Source: Bacillota bacterium (GTDB taxonomy: Bacteria; Bacillota; Dethiobacteria; Dethiobacterales; Dethiobacteraceae). Taken from it: a stretch of 56,001 nt of DNA. Below are positions 1 through 11,974 of the stretch, piece by piece. Location: positions 1 to 56,001 of the forward strand of contig QLUR01000016.1 of the NCBI GenBank assembly GCA_018725565.1. Reading direction: 5' to 3'. The position numbers and the translations under genes are program-made. Each line of letters begins with the position of its first letter. Position 1 is the stretch's first letter. Under the pieces are notes generated by a model. That model ran no database searches, was not told the origin of the DNA, and worked only from the letters and a program-made list of their open reading frames with translations.

Positions 1-77
1 GTCTTGCCGTGGTCTACATGACCAATGGTGCCAACGTTAACGTGGGGTTTCGTCCTTTCAAACTTCTGCTTTGCCAT
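1..77 (-). CDS. tuf: Elongation factor Tu, N-terminal fragment (runs off the window)
   Basis: The first 25 codons of EF-Tu, the GTPase that delivers aminoacyl-tRNA to the ribosome, are visible; the gene continues beyond position 1. The translation begins MAKQKFERTKPHVNVGTIGH and runs into the P-loop start (VDHGKT), which is diagnostic for EF-Tu. The ATG at 77 has a strong AGGAGG ribosome binding site a few bases upstream (about 85-91). It lies directly downstream of fusA, the usual str-operon order, so it is probably cotranscribed with fusA. Confidence 0.95.
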   Translation of the reverse strand, partial: MAKQKFERTKPHVNVGTIGHVDHGK

Positions 78-109
78 TTATTGAACCTCCTTTTTTAAGT
101 CCTGCAACT

Positions 110-2188
110 CTACCCTCTGACCCTGGCAACAATTTCCTCGGCCAAAGTTTTGGGAACCTCCTCATAGTGGGAAAACTCCATAGAATAGGTTCCGCGGCCC
201 TGGCTGCGTGAGCGCAGCTCCGTGGCATAGCCGAACATGGCTGAGAGAGGCACCTTGGCCCTGATAACCTGGCCGCCGCCGTGCAGTTCCATCCCCTCAA
301 TACGACCGCGGCGGCTGCTGAGATCTCCGATGACATCGCCCATGTACTCTTCCGGCACAGTCACCTCCACCTTCATCACCGGCTCCAGCAAAACAGGACC
401 TGCTTTGGCTGCGCCGTTTTTAAAGGCCATGGAGGCCGCCACTTTAAAGGCCATCTCTGAGGAGTCCACTTCGTGGTAAGAGCCGTCCACAACGGCCACC
501 TTAACATCCACCACCGGATAACCAGCCAGCACCCCGTTGTTTAAAGCCTCTTTCACCCCGGTATCAATCGCGGATATGTATTCCTTGGGAATAACACCGC
601 CCACGATCTTATTTTCAAAGACATACCCCTGCCCTGGATCTAGCGGCATAATCGCCAACCAGACATGGCCGTACTGGCCGCGGCCTCCGGACTGGCGCAC
701 AAACCTTCCTTCGGACCTAGTTGCGGCACGGACTGTCTCCTTATAGGCCACCTGCGGCTTGCCGACATTGGCGCCGACCTTGAACTCCCTGAGCAGCCGG
801 TCAACAATAATTTCCAGATGCAGCTCCCCCATACCGGAAATAATGGTCTGTCCTGTTTCCTGGTCAGTGCGCGTCCGGAAAGTAGGGTCCTCTTCACTCA
901 GCTTACCCAATGACAGGGACATTTTTTCCTGATCAGCCTTCGTTTTGGGCTCAATGGCCACATCTATCACCGGCTCGGGGAAAATAATATTTTCCAGAAT
1001 TATCTGCTGCGTCTCGCCGCAGAGAGTGTCGCCGGTAGCAGTGTCCTTCAGCCCCACGGCGGCAACGATGTCGCCGGTAGCCACTTCCCGGACCTCCTCG
1101 CGGTGGTTGGCATGCATCCGCAAGATTCTGCCCACCCGCTCCCGTTTGGCCTTAGAAGAGTTATAGACATATGAGCCGCTCGGAAGCGAGCCTGAGTAAA
1201 CCCTGAAGTAGGTCAGCTTTCCGACATAAGGGTCACTCATGATTTTGAACGCCAGTGCTGAAAACGGTTCGCTGTCATCAGCGCTGCGCGTGATTTCCTC
1301 TCCGGTGGCAAGCGAGATCCCCTGTACAGGGGGTACATCGAGGGGAGACGGAAGAAAGTCAGTCACGGCATCAAGCAACGGTTGGACGCCCTTATTTTTA
1401 TAGGATGAACCGCAGAGTACCGGAACAATTTTCACAGCCACAGTTGCGCTGCGCAAAGCCCTGATCAGCTCGGTCTCGCCTATCGCTTCGCCATCCAGGT
1501 AACGGGCAAGCAGTTCCTCATCCTGTTCCGCAGCTGCCTCCAGCATCTTCTCCCTGAACTCGCGGGCCAAGTCAAGCATCTCTGCAGGGATTTCAGCTTC
1601 TTCGCTCTGCATGCCCAAGTCATCGTGATAAAATACTGCCTTCATCCGGATCAGGTCAAGAATGCCCTTAAATTTCTCCTCTGCTCCTATCGGAAGCTGG
1701 AGCGGCACTGCATTGGCGTTCAATCTTTGACGCATCGCGCGAACAACGTTGAAAAAATCGGCGCCGGTGATATCCATCTTATTAATGTAAGCAATGCGTG
1801 GCACCCGGTACTTTTCGGCCTGTCGCCAGACCGTCTCCGACTGAGGTTCTACCCCGCCCTTGGCACAAAATACCCCTATGGCTCCGTCCAGCACCCGCAG
1901 ACTCCGCTCTACCTCAACAGTAAAATCAACGTGTCCGGGTGTGTCAATAATGTTAATCACATAATCACGCCACCTGCAGGAGGTAGCTGCCGAAGTAATT
2001 GTAATGCCGCGCTCCTGTTCCTGGATCATCCAGTCCATGGTAGCAGCGCCATCGTGGACTTCACCCAGCCGGTGAACGCGCCCGGTATAAAACAGAATCC
2101 GTTCGGTAGTGGTTGTTTTTCCGGCATCGATATGAGCCATAATGCCAATGTTCCTGATTTTGTCGAGGGGTGCATTGCGCAAAGCCAA
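110..2188 (-). CDS. fusA: Elongation factor G
   Basis: EF-G is the GTPase that drives ribosomal translocation and, with ribosome recycling factor, splits ribosomes. The 692-residue protein has the usual length. GTPase motifs are clear: AHIDAGKT at residues 18-25, DTPGHVDF at 82-89 and NKMD at 136-139, followed by domains II-V ending in a typical C-terminus. It sits between rpsG and tuf in the str operon. The given start is TTG at 2188, very close to the AGGAGGGG ribosome binding site. A second TTG two codons later (2182) has more normal spacing, so the exact N-terminus is uncertain by two residues. Confidence 0.97.
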   Translation of the reverse strand: MALRNAPLDKIRNIGIMAHIDAGKTTTTERILFYTGRVHRLGEVHDGAATMDWMIQEQERGITITSAATSCRWRDYVINIIDTPGHVDFTVEVERSLRVLDGAIGVFCAKGGVEPQSETVWRQAEKYRVPRIAYINKMDITGADFFNVVRAMRQRLNANAVPLQLPIGAEEKFKGILDLIRMKAVFYHDDLGMQSEEAEIPAEMLDLAREFREKMLEAAAEQDEELLARYLDGEAIGETELIRALRSATVAVKIVPVLCGSSYKNKGVQPLLDAVTDFLPSPLDVPPVQGISLATGEEITRSADDSEPFSALAFKIMSDPYVGKLTYFRVYSGSLPSGSYVYNSSKAKRERVGRILRMHANHREEVREVATGDIVAAVGLKDTATGDTLCGETQQIILENIIFPEPVIDVAIEPKTKADQEKMSLSLGKLSEEDPTFRTRTDQETGQTIISGMGELHLEIIVDRLLREFKVGANVGKPQVAYKETVRAATRSEGRFVRQSGGRGQYGHVWLAIMPLDPGQGYVFENKIVGGVIPKEYISAIDTGVKEALNNGVLAGYPVVDVKVAVVDGSYHEVDSSEMAFKVAASMAFKNGAAKAGPVLLEPVMKVEVTVPEEYMGDVIGDLSSRRGRIEGMELHGGGQVIRAKVPLSAMFGYATELRSRSQGRGTYSMEFSHYEEVPKTLAEEIVARVRG

Positions 2189-2224
2189 ACCCCTCCTTTC
2201 CGGCCATGGTTGGTATAGCAGTAA

Positions 2225-2695
2225 CTACCAGCGATAGTGAGCAAATGCTTTGTTCGCCTCAGCCATGCGATGGGTGTCTTCCTTCTTTTTGAAGGCGGAG
2301 CCGCTGCCATTGACGGCTTCCAGCAACTCCGCCGCTAAGCGCTGTGCCATTGTCTTTTCACCGCGCTCCCTGGAGTAGCGAATCACCCAGCGAATGGCCA
2401 AGATGTTGCGGCGGTGCGGGGAAACCTCTATAGGTACCTGGTAATTGGCGCCTCCGACGCGCCGGGCTTTGACCTCCAGCACCGGCGAAACATTTTTGAC
2501 AGCTGCCTCAAAAACTTCCTGGGGATTGCGTCCAGTCTTTTCGCGGATTATTTGCAGCGCGTCGTAAAAAATAGACTGAGCCACACCTTTTTTGCCCTCG
2601 AGCATCAGGCAGTTGATGAATTTGGCCGCCAACCTGGAGTTATATAGAGGGTCCGGCAGAATCTCACGTTTTGTCACCGGGCCTTTTCTAGGCAT
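2225..2695 (-). CDS. rpsG: Small ribosomal subunit protein uS7
   Basis: S7 binds the 3' major domain of 16S rRNA and starts assembly of the 30S head. The protein is 156 residues, the family norm. It starts [20 protein letters not shown] and contains the conserved internal stretch with GGANYQVP. The ATG at 2695 has an AAGGAGG ribosome binding site. It lies between rpsL and fusA, as in most bacteria; in many species S7 also represses translation of this operon. Confidence 0.98.
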   Translation of the reverse strand: MPRKGPVTKREILPDPLYNSRLAAKFINCLMLEGKKGVAQSIFYDALQIIREKTGRNPQEVFEAAVKNVSPVLEVKARRVGGANYQVPIEVSPHRRNILAIRWVIRYSRERGEKTMAQRLAAELLEAVNGSGSAFKKKEDTHRMAEANKAFAHYRW

Positions 2696-2745
2696 ATTAC
2701 TAAGCCTCCTTCAACCTGAACAAAAATCACACGTTTCCCTTAATA

Positions 2746-3141
2746 TCAACGCTTCTTCTTCGTTACGACCTGTTTCCGCTTCTTGGAACCGTATTTGGAA
2801 CGCCCCTGCTTCCTGTTATCCACACCTGCAGCATCCAGCGCACCTCGCACCAGGTGATAGCGTACGCCGGGCAGGTCTTTGACACGTCCGCCGCGCACCA
2901 GTACAACTGAGTGCTCCTGCAGGTTGTGACCTATTCCGGGGATATATGCTGTTATTTCAACGCCGTGCGAGAGACGGACTCGCGCAATTTTACGCAATGC
3001 TGAGTTGGGTTTTTTGGGAGTAGTGGTTGAAACCCTCGTACACACCCCGCGTTTCTGAGGTGATTCTACAAGCGCAGGAGCGGTGGATTTTTTGACAATT
3101 TGCTCTCTTCCCCGACGGACTAACTGGTTTAAAGTTGGCAT
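2746..3141 (-). CDS. rpsL: Small ribosomal subunit protein uS12
   Basis: S12 lies at the decoding centre and affects translational accuracy and streptomycin response. The start is ATG at 3141 ([13 protein letters not shown]), with a GGAGGTGG ribosome binding site; an upstream in-frame extension to 3189 is not supported by the family. The 131-residue protein carries the invariant segment [12 protein letters not shown], with the streptomycin-interacting lysine at about residue 43-44, and the second conserved loop near [16 protein letters not shown]. The lysine is present, so the allele looks streptomycin-sensitive. Confidence 0.98.
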   Translation of the reverse strand: MPTLNQLVRRGREQIVKKSTAPALVESPQKRGVCTRVSTTTPKKPNSALRKIARVRLSHGVEITAYIPGIGHNLQEHSVVLVRGGRVKDLPGVRYHLVRGALDAAGVDNRKQGRSKYGSKKRKQVVTKKKR

Positions 3142-3216
3142 AATGCTTCCACCTCCTTCCGTCATCACTGTTATGCAGGACCGGGTCATAATTAGGTTTT
3201 TCCATGCAAATCCGAC

Positions 3217-3471
3217 TTACTGCTCAAGCAGGACAGCCGCCGTGGCAGCATCGACCTTAATGCCGCAACTCTTTCCTAAATCCGCCATGCGGTCTACGAA
3301 ACTGATTGGCACGGCCATCTTGACGCACGCATCCAAAACCTGACGCTTGACCCGCTCATCAGCATCCCGGGCCAGATAAACCTGCCTGGCCCTGCCGCTC
3401 AGGACAGCCCTGAGCGTCTGCTTCAGCCCGGTCACAACCAGGCCTGAGGCCTTTAGAGAAGCGAAATCCAT
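3217..3471 (-). CDS. rplGB: L7Ae-family ribosomal protein (YbxF/RplGB type)
   Basis: This is a small kink-turn RNA-binding protein of the L7Ae/L30e family, found in Firmicutes between rpoC and rpsL. The start is placed at ATG 3471 (MDFASLKASGLVVTGLKQTL), preceded by GGAGG. The resulting 84 residues match the family size, whereas the open frame extends 19 codons further upstream without support. The conserved signature around VYLARDADERVKRQVLDACVK is visible. In B. subtilis the homologue associates with the ribosome, but its exact role is unclear. Confidence 0.93.
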   Translation of the reverse strand: MDFASLKASGLVVTGLKQTLRAVLSGRARQVYLARDADERVKRQVLDACVKMAVPISFVDRMADLGKSCGIKVDAATAAVLLEQ

Positions 3472-3524
3472 ACCGCATCCTCCATACAACTGGTAACGGA
3501 CACACTTTTGCATTTTATCACTCT

Positions 3525-6500
3525 TCAACCCTGCTTGTCAATGATATTGCCAGGTATTTTTGCAGATAACTCATCGCTTTGCGGAACAGCCAGTTCTTCC
3601 GGCGGCTCATGGGAAAGTAATTCAGAAGAAGGCGGGCGGCTTGGTTCGCTGGGATAAACTACACGGACACCGCGGTAACGTGACATGCCCGTACCAGCCG
3701 GCACCAGCTTACCGATAATCACATTCTCCTTCAGGCCCAGAAGCGGGTCGCTCTTCCCTTTAATTGCCGCTTCTGTCAGCACTCTGGTTGTTTCCTGAAA
3801 AGAGGCGGCGGATAGGAACGAGTCAGTGGCCAGTGATGCCTTGGTAATCCCAAGCAGCAAAGGCCTGGCCACCGCAGGCTGCCCGCCCCTTGCTGTTACT
3901 GCGCGGTTTACATCTTCAAAGAGAGCCGTTTCGACCAGTCCACCCGGCAGGAGAGGCGTGTCCCCCGCCTCTTCCACTTTCACCCTCTTGAGCATCTGGC
4001 GGATCATTACTTCGATGTGCTTATCGTTGATATCCACACCCTGCAAGCGATACACGCGCTGTACTTCCTGCAGCAGATAAATCTGGACACCGCGCGGTCC
4101 TTTGACTTTTAACAGGTCATGGGGGTTAATCGACCCCTCAGTCAGTTCCTGGCCGGCTTCCACCAGATCGCCTTCCCTGACCTTAATCCGGGAGCCGTAT
4201 GGGATTGAGTAGGACTTGGTTTCACCGTGTTCGGGAGTAATGCGGATCTCACGCCTTTGTCTCCCTTCCGCTACCTGAACTGCACCGTCAAAATCAGCGA
4301 TCACCGCCAACCCTTTCGGTTTACGCGCCTCGAACAGCTCTTCCACACGCGGCAGCCCCTGAGTTATATCATCGCCGGCAACGCCCCCGGTATGGAAGGT
4401 GCGCATCGTCAACTGCGTCCCCGGTTCACCAATCGACTGGGCCGCAATGATGCCCACTGCCTCGCCTACGTCAACTATCCGGCCGGTGGCCAGATTCCGC
4501 CCGTAACATTTAACGCACACACCGTGGCGGGTTTTACAGGTCAGTACTGAGCGAATACGCAGTTCCCTGATGTTTCTGGCTATCAGCAGGTCTGCCAACT
4601 GATCGTCAATAAACTGGTTTTTGTTAACCAGCAAGGTGCCTTCCTGCGGGTCAAAAAGCGCTTCCATGGAAAAGCGGCCGTTAATCCGGTCATGCAATTC
4701 CTCGATTACCTCATTGCCATCGCGAATTTCCGTTACCGAAATTCCCTGAGTAGTACCGCAATCTTCCTCCCGGACAATCATGTCCTGCGCTACATCAACC
4801 AAGCGACGGGTCAGATAACCGGAATCAGCGGTTTTAAGGGCCGTGTCAGCCAAGCCTTTGCGGGCCCCGTGGGTTGAATTAAAGTACTCCAGCACGGTAA
4901 GCCCCTCACGGAAATTAGCCTTGATCGGCACGTCAATAATCCTTCCCGTGGGGTCGGCCATCAAACCGCGAATGCCGGCCAGTTGGGTGATTTGGGAAAT
5001 ATTGCCGCGGGCGCCGGAGTGAGCCATCATATAAATCGGATTAAAACGGTCGAGTGTTTCCATCAGCCGCCCGGTAACTTCGTCTTTGGCCTTGGTCCAG
5101 ACGGAGATGATCCGGTCATAGCGCTCCTCCGCCGTAATCAGGCCGCGATGATACTGTTGCTCAATCTGTTCCACCTGTATGTCGGCGCGGGCTAAAATAG
5201 CTTCTTTCTCCTTCGGCACGGTAATGTCGTCTATGGCCACAGTAATTCCCGCACGCGTCGCGTAGCCGAATCCGGCCTTTTTGATCTCGTCAAGAATCAA
5301 AGCAGTACGAGTAGTACCGTATTTTCTATAACACAGGGCCACAATACTGCCCAGGAAGCCCTTTTTCACCGCCTCGCCCGGCGGGCGATCGCTTATTACC
5401 TTTCGGGCGTCAACGCCGCGCTCCAGGATGAAATCGGACTCCTTTACAGGTAAGTTAAGATCCGGGTGGTTGATATAGGGAAAATCATCCGGGAAAATCT
5501 CATTAAAAATCAGCTTTCCCACCGTAGTAACAAGCAATTTGGGCCCCGGCCTGCGCCTTAGCTCCTCCCGCTCCAAAAACAGCTTCGGATAATTGGCAAT
5601 ATTTACAACAATGCGCGATTGCAGTTCAAGCACTCCCGAATTGTAGGCCAGAATAGCCTCCTCCGCAGAAGAAAAATGCTTCCCTTCACCTCTGGCACCT
5701 GATTTTTCCACCGTCAGGTAGTAGCAACCAAGCACCATATCCTGGGTAGGTGTTGCCACCGGTCGCCCGTCTTTAGGGTTCAGAATATTGTGGGCGGAAA
5801 GCATCAGCAAGCGGGCCTCAGCCTGCGCTTCCGCGGAAAGCGGCACATGTACCGCCATTTGGTCACCATCGAAGTCCGCGTTATAAGCTGTGCAAACCAA
5901 GGGGTGTATCTGGATGGCCCGCCCCTCGACCAGTACCGGCTCAAAAGCCTGGATACCAAGCCGGTGCAGAGTCGGGGCACGGTTGAGCAGTACCGGGTGA
6001 TCACGGATGACTTCTTCCAACACATCCCAGACTTCCGGGCGAACTTTCTCCACCATTCTTTTGGCACTTTTAATGTTGTGGGCCAGGCCGCCGTTAACCA
6101 GGCGTTTCATGACAAACGGTTTAAACAGTTCAAGAGCCATTTCTTTAGGTAAGCCGCATTGGTACAACTTTAGTTCCGGCCCGACAACAATCACGGAGCG
6201 GCCTGAATAGTCAACCCGTTTGCCCAGCAAATTCTGGCGAAAACGACCTTGTTTGCCTTTAAGCATATCGGAAAGTGATTTTAACGGACGGTTACCCGGC
6301 CCGGTCACAGGGCGGCCGCGGCGGCCGTTGTCAATCAGGGCATCAACAGCCTCCTGCAACATCCTTTTTTCGTTGCGAACGATAATATCAGGCGCACCAA
6401 GGTCAAGGAGTCTCTTTAAGCGGTTGTTGCGGTTAATTACCCGTCGGTACAGGTCGTTCAGGTCGGAAGTGGCGAAGCGGCCGCCGTCCAGCTGTACCAT

Positions 6501-7235
6501 AGGACGCAGATCCGGCGGGATAACCGGGACTACGTCCATAATCATCCAGAAAGTCAGATTGCCTGATAGGCGGAAAGCCTCTGCCACTTCTAAGCGGCGG
6601 ACGGCACGAACCTTTTTCTGTCCGCCGGCCGTGCGCAGTTCACTGCGCAATTCGGTCACCAGCTGCTCGAGGTTAATCTCCTCCAGCAGCTTTTTAACTG
6701 CTTCGGCACCCATTTCCGCCCGAAATCCCCGGCCGGCACGGAACAGGTGGTCATATTTTTCCCGGTATTCCCGGTATTCCATCTCAGTGAGCAACTGTTT
6801 TTTTACCAGTCCCGTATCGCCCGGATCAATAACGATATAAGCGGCAAAATAAAGAATTTTCTCCAGCGCACGCGGCGACATGTCCAGGAGCAGGCCCATG
6901 CGGCTGGGTATTCCCTTAAAATACCAGATATGAGAAATAGGGGCAGCTAATTCAATATGGCCCATTCGTTCACGCCGTACTTTGGCACGTGTTACTTCAA
7001 CACCGCACCGGTCACAGACGATTCCTTTATAACGGACACGCTTGTATTTGCCGCAGTGACACTCCCAATCCTTCTGCGGACCGAATATCTTTTCGCAAAA
7101 TAAGCCCTCTCGCTCCGGTTTAAGTGTGCGATAGTTGATAGTCTCCGGTTTTTTCACTTCGCCCCGCGACCAGGAACGAATCATTTCAGGTGACGCCAAG
7201 CCGATTTTTAAGGCATCAAAGTTCACTTCAAGCAA
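3525..7235 (-). CDS. rpoC: DNA-directed RNA polymerase subunit beta'
   Basis: Catalytic large subunit of RNA polymerase. At 1236 residues it is a typical Firmicutes beta' without large lineage inserts. The N-terminal zinc-binding cysteines lie near residues 59-77 ([16 protein letters not shown]). The absolutely conserved Mg-binding motif [12 protein letters not shown] is in the middle, and a second zinc site ([13 protein letters not shown]) is in the C-terminal half. Translation starts at TTG 7235 with GGGAGG eight bases upstream. It is 33 bp downstream of rpoB, in one operon. The last about 40 residues are rich in Pro, Ser and Glu and probably disordered. Confidence 0.98.
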   Translation of the reverse strand: MLEVNFDALKIGLASPEMIRSWSRGEVKKPETINYRTLKPEREGLFCEKIFGPQKDWECHCGKYKRVRYKGIVCDRCGVEVTRAKVRRERMGHIELAAPISHIWYFKGIPSRMGLLLDMSPRALEKILYFAAYIVIDPGDTGLVKKQLLTEMEYREYREKYDHLFRAGRGFRAEMGAEAVKKLLEEINLEQLVTELRSELRTAGGQKKVRAVRRLEVAEAFRLSGNLTFWMIMDVVPVIPPDLRPMVQLDGGRFATSDLNDLYRRVINRNNRLKRLLDLGAPDIIVRNEKRMLQEAVDALIDNGRRGRPVTGPGNRPLKSLSDMLKGKQGRFRQNLLGKRVDYSGRSVIVVGPELKLYQCGLPKEMALELFKPFVMKRLVNGGLAHNIKSAKRMVEKVRPEVWDVLEEVIRDHPVLLNRAPTLHRLGIQAFEPVLVEGRAIQIHPLVCTAYNADFDGDQMAVHVPLSAEAQAEARLLMLSAHNILNPKDGRPVATPTQDMVLGCYYLTVEKSGARGEGKHFSSAEEAILAYNSGVLELQSRIVVNIANYPKLFLEREELRRRPGPKLLVTTVGKLIFNEIFPDDFPYINHPDLNLPVKESDFILERGVDARKVISDRPPGEAVKKGFLGSIVALCYRKYGTTRTALILDEIKKAGFGYATRAGITVAIDDITVPKEKEAILARADIQVEQIEQQYHRGLITAEERYDRIISVWTKAKDEVTGRLMETLDRFNPIYMMAHSGARGNISQITQLAGIRGLMADPTGRIIDVPIKANFREGLTVLEYFNSTHGARKGLADTALKTADSGYLTRRLVDVAQDMIVREEDCGTTQGISVTEIRDGNEVIEELHDRINGRFSMEALFDPQEGTLLVNKNQFIDDQLADLLIARNIRELRIRSVLTCKTRHGVCVKCYGRNLATGRIVDVGEAVGIIAAQSIGEPGTQLTMRTFHTGGVAGDDITQGLPRVEELFEARKPKGLAVIADFDGAVQVAEGRQRREIRITPEHGETKSYSIPYGSRIKVREGDLVEAGQELTEGSINPHDLLKVKGPRGVQIYLLQEVQRVYRLQGVDINDKHIEVMIRQMLKRVKVEEAGDTPLLPGGLVETALFEDVNRAVTARGGQPAVARPLLLGITKASLATDSFLSAASFQETTRVLTEAAIKGKSDPLLGLKENVIIGKLVPAGTGMSRYRGVRVVYPSEPSRPPSSELLSHEPPEELAVPQSDELSAKIPGNIIDKQG

Positions 7236-7268
7236 GCGGCGTTCCTCCCTTAAAGTTAAGAATTCGTC

Positions 7269-10200
7269 CTATGCTTCTTCATCCGGTTCGTGAACATAAT
7301 CTCTCTTGCGCCTTATCGTTAGGAAATCTTCGTCCGCATCTTCACGCTCAAGGTCAGACAGAAGAGTCTCCGCCTCTTCATCAGGCTCTAACTCCTCGTC
7401 CAAGACCAGTTCCTCATCATCCTCCAAAAAAGTGATTCCTGCACCTTGTTCGGCGGAAAGGTCCTCATCTTCATCGTCGTCTAAAGTATCTGCCGTCAAG
7501 TCTTCATCTTCCAGGTTCAGTGTCAGCGCTCCTCCGAAAATTTCGTCTTCCATCCCCTCAATGTTTACACCCAAATCACGCGGTTCGCCGTCTTCATCAA
7601 CATCCTTGATCTCCATCTCCCCTACTTCTTCGGAGATAACCCGTACATCCATGCCCAAGCTCTGCAATTCTTTGACAAGAACCTTAAAAGATTCAGGCAC
7701 TCCCGGCTCCGGAATATTTTCACCTTTAACAATAGCTTCATAGGTCTTGACCCGGCCAACCACGTCATCTGATTTAACCGTCAGAATCTCCTGCAATGTA
7801 TAAGCGGCACCGTACGCCTCCAGTGCCCATACTTCCATTTCGCCAAAGCGCTGCCCTCCGAACTGAGCCTTTCCGCCAAGTGGCTGCTGGGTCACCAGAG
7901 AATACGGGCCGGTGGAACGGGCATGAATTTTGTCATCCACCAAGTGGGCCAGCTTCATCATATAGATGTACCCAACAGTGATTTCACTGTCAAACGGCTG
8001 CCCGGTCCGTCCGTCATAGAGCACAGACTTACCGGCCCGGTCAAGACACGCCTCTTGGAAGGCCGTTATCACATCACCTTCTCGGGCGCCGTCAAAAACA
8101 GGTGAGGCAATGTGCACGCCAAGCACCTTAGCAGCCCAGCCCAGGTGCGTCTCCAGAATTTGTCCGATATTCATCCGTGAAGGCACTCCTAACGGGTTAA
8201 GCACAATTTCCACCGGAGTACCATCAGGCAGGAAAGGCATATCTTCCTCCGTCAGGATTTTAGCGATCACACCCTTGTTCCCATGGCGGCCGGCCATTTT
8301 ATCTCCCTCGGAAATCCTGCGCTTTTGCGCCACATACACCCTGACCAGCTGGTTAACACCCGGCGGAAGTTCATCAGCCTGTTCACGGGAAAAACTCTTA
8401 ACATCTACCACCATGCCTGCCTCCCCGTGAGGCACACGCAAAGAAGTGTCCCGAACTTCGCGCGCTTTTTCTCCGAAAATCGCCCGCAGCAGCCGTTCTT
8501 CGGCCGTCAGTTCCGTCTCGCCCTTCGGCGTCACTTTCCCCACCAGGATATCTCCGGCACGGACTTCCGCACCAATCCGGACAACTCCGCGGTCATCCAG
8601 GTCCTTAAGCGCCTCTTCTCCGACGTTAGGGATTTCTCTGGTGATTTCTTCCGGACCGAGTTTGGTATCACGTGCTTCCGCCTCGTATTCTTCTATATGA
8701 ATGGAGGTGAACACGTCCTCTTTTATCAGGCGCTGGCTAAGCAGGATAGCGTCCTCGTAATTATAGCCTTCCCAGGGCATAAAAGCCACCAGGATATTGC
8801 GCCCCAAGGCCATCTCGCCAGAATCCGTGGACGGGCCGTCAGCAATAACCTCACCGCTTTGAACATGCCGGCCGCGCTGCACTATGGGGCGCTGATTCAT
8901 ACACGTTCCCTGGTTGGTACGTTTAAACTTCTGCAGGGTGTACCTGTCATACCCCCGCGCAAAAGCCAAACCGGGCGTACCGGAAAAGATTTCCCCGGTC
9001 CGTCCGTTAATCTCCTGGTTCGGGTCATCAACGCCTTCGTCGCGGCGGATCACAATCGTATCTGCTGATACATACACGACCTCGCCGCTGTTTTTGGCCA
9101 GAACAACGACCCCGGAATCCCTGGCCGTCTTGAATTCCATGCCTGTGCCGACAAGCGGTGCCTCGGGCTTAATGAGCGGAACCGCCTGCCGCTGCATATT
9201 TGCACCCATCAAAGCACGGTTGGCGTCATCATTCTCCAGAAAGGGAATCAGCGCAGTAGCCACAGACACCAGCTGCTTGGGCGAAACATCCATTAAGTCA
9301 ACTTCATCCGGACGGCGCAGAACCGTTTCATGCTTATAGCGGCAGATAATCCTGCTGTCCAGGAAATGCCCCGTGCCGTCCAGCAAAGCATTAGCCTGAG
9401 CAATGGTATAATTGTCCTCATCATCCGCGGTCAGGTAGACTATTTCTTCCGTCACCCGGCCTTTTGACTTGTCAACTTTGCGGTATGGAGTTTCAATAAA
9501 GCCGTATTCGTTGATTCTGGCATAGGTACTAAGTGATCCGATCAGACCGATATTAGGACCTTCCGGAGTTTCAATAGGACAGATCCGGCCGTAATGCGAG
9601 TGGTGTACATCGCGCACCTCAAAGCCGGCACGCTCGCGGCTCAAGCCGCCCGGGCCCAGGGCAGAAAGCCGTCTTTTATGAGTCAACTCCGCCAAGGGGT
9701 TGGTCTGGTCCATAAACTGAGAAAGCTGGCTGGAGCCGAAAAACTCCTTTATCGCGGCGATAACCGGCCTGATATTGATTAATGCCTGGGGAGTAATGGC
9801 TTCCACGTCCTGGATGGTCATCCGTTCCCGCACCACTCTCTCCATTCTGGAGAGACCGATTCGAAACTGGTTTTGCAGCAGTTCCCCCACACTACGCAGG
9901 CGGCGGTTGCCGAGATGGTCAATATCGTCGGTTGCGCCTAGTCCGTCTGCGAGGTTAAGCAGATAGGCAACCGTTGCGACGATATCCCCCCGTGTCAAAT
10001 GCTTGACGGCCCGGTGTATCCGTTCATTGTTAACCACCAGCACTTCACGGTCAGAAAGCCTGATGCGGACTCGGCTTACACCTCGCTGTTCAAATTCCCG
10101 GGCCTGCTCCGGAGTAATTGTCTCTCCTGCCCGGGCTAACACCCGGCCTTCACTGTCTAAAACATTTTCAGCCAGCTTGCGGTAGTGGACACGCGGTTCC

Positions 10201-11045
10201 AGGGACAGCTTTTTGTTCATCTTGTAGCGACCCACATGCGCAAAATCATAGCGCTTGGGATCAAAAAACAGCGAATCAAAGAGTGTCCGGGCATTTTCCA
10301 CGTTCAGGGGCTCTCCTGGACGCAGGCGCTTATAAATTTCCAGAAGCCCCGACTCATAGGAGTCAGTATGGTCTTTTTCCAAAGTAGCGAAAATCCGCGG
10401 GTCCTGGTCATAAACTTTTATAATGTCATTATTGCTGCCATAACCTATTGCGCGTAACAGCACTGTAACCGGCACTTTACGGGTCCGGTCCACCCGGACA
10501 TAAATTATATCATTGACATCGGTTTCAAACTCCAGCCAAGCGCCGCGATTGGGAATAATCGTGGCTGTAAACAGCTGTTTGCCGGAAAAGTCGATCTGGC
10601 TGTTAAAATACACTCCCGGCGAACGAACAAGCTGGCTGACAATCACCCGTTCGGCACCATTGATAATAAACGTGCCGTTCTCCGTCATTAACGGGAAGTC
10701 TCCCATAAAAACTTCCTGTTCCTTGACTTCTCCGGTCTCCTTATTGATCAGGCGAACGCGGACACGAAGAGGCACGGAATAAGTAGCGTCCCGTTCTTTG
10801 CACTCTTCCACGGAATACTTGGGGTCGCCCAGCAAATAGCTGATGATTTCCAGCACCAGGTTTCCCGTAAAGTCCTGAATTGGTGAAATTTCATCGAACA
10901 ATTCCTGCAACCCTTCTCTGGTAAACCAATGGTACGAGGACTGCTGGATTTCAATCAGATCAGGCAACTCCAGCACTTCGTCGATCCGGGCGTAGCTGCG
11001 TCTCTCTCTCTTCCCCGCCTCCACGACTTTAAACATCTGGGGCAC
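7269..11045 (-). CDS. rpoB: DNA-directed RNA polymerase subunit beta
   Basis: The 1258-residue beta subunit contains the rifampicin-pocket region ([24 protein letters not shown]) and the C-terminal clamp segment ([24 protein letters not shown]). The core matches Firmicutes RpoB, but the last about 90 residues form a strongly acidic, Asp/Glu-rich tail ending in a short basic patch ([14 protein letters not shown]). The start is GTG 11045; an in-frame ATG at 11036 (MFKVVEAGK) is an equally good candidate because the AGGAG site is close to the GTG. Unlike most Firmicutes, rplJ and rplL are not immediately upstream. A consensus promoter precedes the gene. Confidence 0.97.
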   Translation of the reverse strand: MPQMFKVVEAGKRERRSYARIDEVLELPDLIEIQQSSYHWFTREGLQELFDEISPIQDFTGNLVLEIISYLLGDPKYSVEECKERDATYSVPLRVRVRLINKETGEVKEQEVFMGDFPLMTENGTFIINGAERVIVSQLVRSPGVYFNSQIDFSGKQLFTATIIPNRGAWLEFETDVNDIIYVRVDRTRKVPVTVLLRAIGYGSNNDIIKVYDQDPRIFATLEKDHTDSYESGLLEIYKRLRPGEPLNVENARTLFDSLFFDPKRYDFAHVGRYKMNKKLSLEPRVHYRKLAENVLDSEGRVLARAGETITPEQAREFEQRGVSRVRIRLSDREVLVVNNERIHRAVKHLTRGDIVATVAYLLNLADGLGATDDIDHLGNRRLRSVGELLQNQFRIGLSRMERVVRERMTIQDVEAITPQALINIRPVIAAIKEFFGSSQLSQFMDQTNPLAELTHKRRLSALGPGGLSRERAGFEVRDVHHSHYGRICPIETPEGPNIGLIGSLSTYARINEYGFIETPYRKVDKSKGRVTEEIVYLTADDEDNYTIAQANALLDGTGHFLDSRIICRYKHETVLRRPDEVDLMDVSPKQLVSVATALIPFLENDDANRALMGANMQRQAVPLIKPEAPLVGTGMEFKTARDSGVVVLAKNSGEVVYVSADTIVIRRDEGVDDPNQEINGRTGEIFSGTPGLAFARGYDRYTLQKFKRTNQGTCMNQRPIVQRGRHVQSGEVIADGPSTDSGEMALGRNILVAFMPWEGYNYEDAILLSQRLIKEDVFTSIHIEEYEAEARDTKLGPEEITREIPNVGEEALKDLDDRGVVRIGAEVRAGDILVGKVTPKGETELTAEERLLRAIFGEKAREVRDTSLRVPHGEAGMVVDVKSFSREQADELPPGVNQLVRVYVAQKRRISEGDKMAGRHGNKGVIAKILTEEDMPFLPDGTPVEIVLNPLGVPSRMNIGQILETHLGWAAKVLGVHIASPVFDGAREGDVITAFQEACLDRAGKSVLYDGRTGQPFDSEITVGYIYMMKLAHLVDDKIHARSTGPYSLVTQQPLGGKAQFGGQRFGEMEVWALEAYGAAYTLQEILTVKSDDVVGRVKTYEAIVKGENIPEPGVPESFKVLVKELQSLGMDVRVISEEVGEMEIKDVDEDGEPRDLGVNIEGMEDEIFGGALTLNLEDEDLTADTLDDDEDEDLSAEQGAGITFLEDDEELVLDEELEPDEEAETLLSDLEREDADEDFLTIRRKRDYVHEPDEEA

Positions 11046-11165
11046 TCACTCCTGTCCCTGTTTTTGGCAACCACGAAGCCTTCTGCATGCAAAACAGTAG
11101 CCTCTCCATATTATAGCTATGATATGCAAAAAGACAGCAGGAGCGGCATTGTTAAGCAATGTATA

Positions 11166-11194
11166 ATAATATCACAACGCTTTTCCTGTGTCAA
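11166..11194 (-). promoter_or_regulatory. Sigma-A promoter of the rpoBC-str operon
   Basis: On the minus strand a perfect -35 TTGACA (11189-11194) and a -10 TATTAT (11166-11171) are separated by 17 bp. Transcription would start near 11159, giving an untranslated leader of about 115 bases before rpoB. The leader includes short inverted repeats, for example around 11144-11160. This indicates that rpoB begins its own transcription unit here. Confidence 0.85.
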
Positions 11195-11240
11195 TGTTGT
11201 CAGTAAAAATATATTTTAGTAAATTTTGCTACAAATGATA

Positions 11241-11264
11241 ATACTATGGCCGAGGCCATAGTAT
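11241..11264. terminator. Perfect 11-bp inverted repeat upstream of the rpoB promoter
   Basis: The arms ATACTATGGCC (11241-11251) and GGCCATAGTAT (11254-11264) flank a 2-base centre. It lies between the coiled-coil gene (minus strand, start 11885, stop 11364) and the rpoB promoter. It may terminate that upstream unit, but the following T-run is weak. A protein-binding palindrome is the alternative. Confidence 0.45.
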
Positions 11265-11363
11265 ATATGCCAGCGGTAACATTGAACCTCTCACGGCTGA
11301 AGTCACGAGTGTGCGGTCGGACGTCATCAAAAGCAGTAACTTTAAAGGAGCAGTTTCCAAAAG

Positions 11364-11885
11364 CTATTGCAAAGCAGGTTCATGCACGGGCGCAGGAGGC
11401 GGCTGCTGTACCTGGCCAGCAGAAACCTGGCCAAGGCTCCCTGCCAATGATTGCAGATCTTTTTCGCACTGCTCAAAGTAAGGAAGCAACAACTCCACCT
11501 GCCTGAGCAAGGAGAACAGTTGACTCTGCTCCTGGGACAGCTTGTAGGTTGCCTCCCGGAGCGTCCTGCAGTTTTGCTCAAGAACGCCGCGCCTTTGCAA
11601 AATATCCTGCTTAAGCTGCGGGTTTCCGTGGAAGAGCCCTTGCAACCCCTGCGACGCCCCGGCCTTCTCGGCAAACGTTTCCATCGCCGCTGTAACCGTG
11701 CCTTGCAGGGAAGCCTGTTGTTCCTGCAAGGAGGTCAGCCCTTCGCCTACCTGCCGGCACATCGCTTCCAACTGCAGCATGTAGCCTGCGGCCTGCTCCC
11801 GTTTCTGCCGGATAGTTTCGCAAGTCTGCTCACAATCCTGAGTTAAATTGTTTAAATCAGTATTTACAACTGAATATCCCGGCAA
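11364..11885 (-). CDS. Uncharacterised coiled-coil protein
   Basis: I do not recognise the family. The predicted 173-residue protein is almost entirely helical with heptad-like patterns. It is rich in Gln, Glu and Leu, has several Cys (DCEQTCETI, FEQCEKD), and ends in a Pro/Gln-rich tail (QVQQPPPAPVHEPALQ). No signal peptide or membrane segment is visible. The start is placed at TTG 11885 (MPGYSVVNTDLNNLTQ) because AGGAGG sits seven bases upstream; the open frame extends to 11933 with no better site. It lies 89 bp after the ctpA stop on the same strand, so it may share that unit. A structural or envelope-associated role is only a guess. Confidence 0.6.
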   Translation of the reverse strand: MPGYSVVNTDLNNLTQDCEQTCETIRQKREQAAGYMLQLEAMCRQVGEGLTSLQEQQASLQGTVTAAMETFAEKAGASQGLQGLFHGNPQLKQDILQRRGVLEQNCRTLREATYKLSQEQSQLFSLLRQVELLLPYFEQCEKDLQSLAGSLGQVSAGQVQQPPPAPVHEPALQ

Positions 11886-11974
11886 GTTCCCGCCTCCTGA
11901 CAACTCCTTCCCCATTATTCTGCCCTGCAGCAAATAAAATAACCAAAAAGGCGATTGCCGTGCAAAGTTATTGT

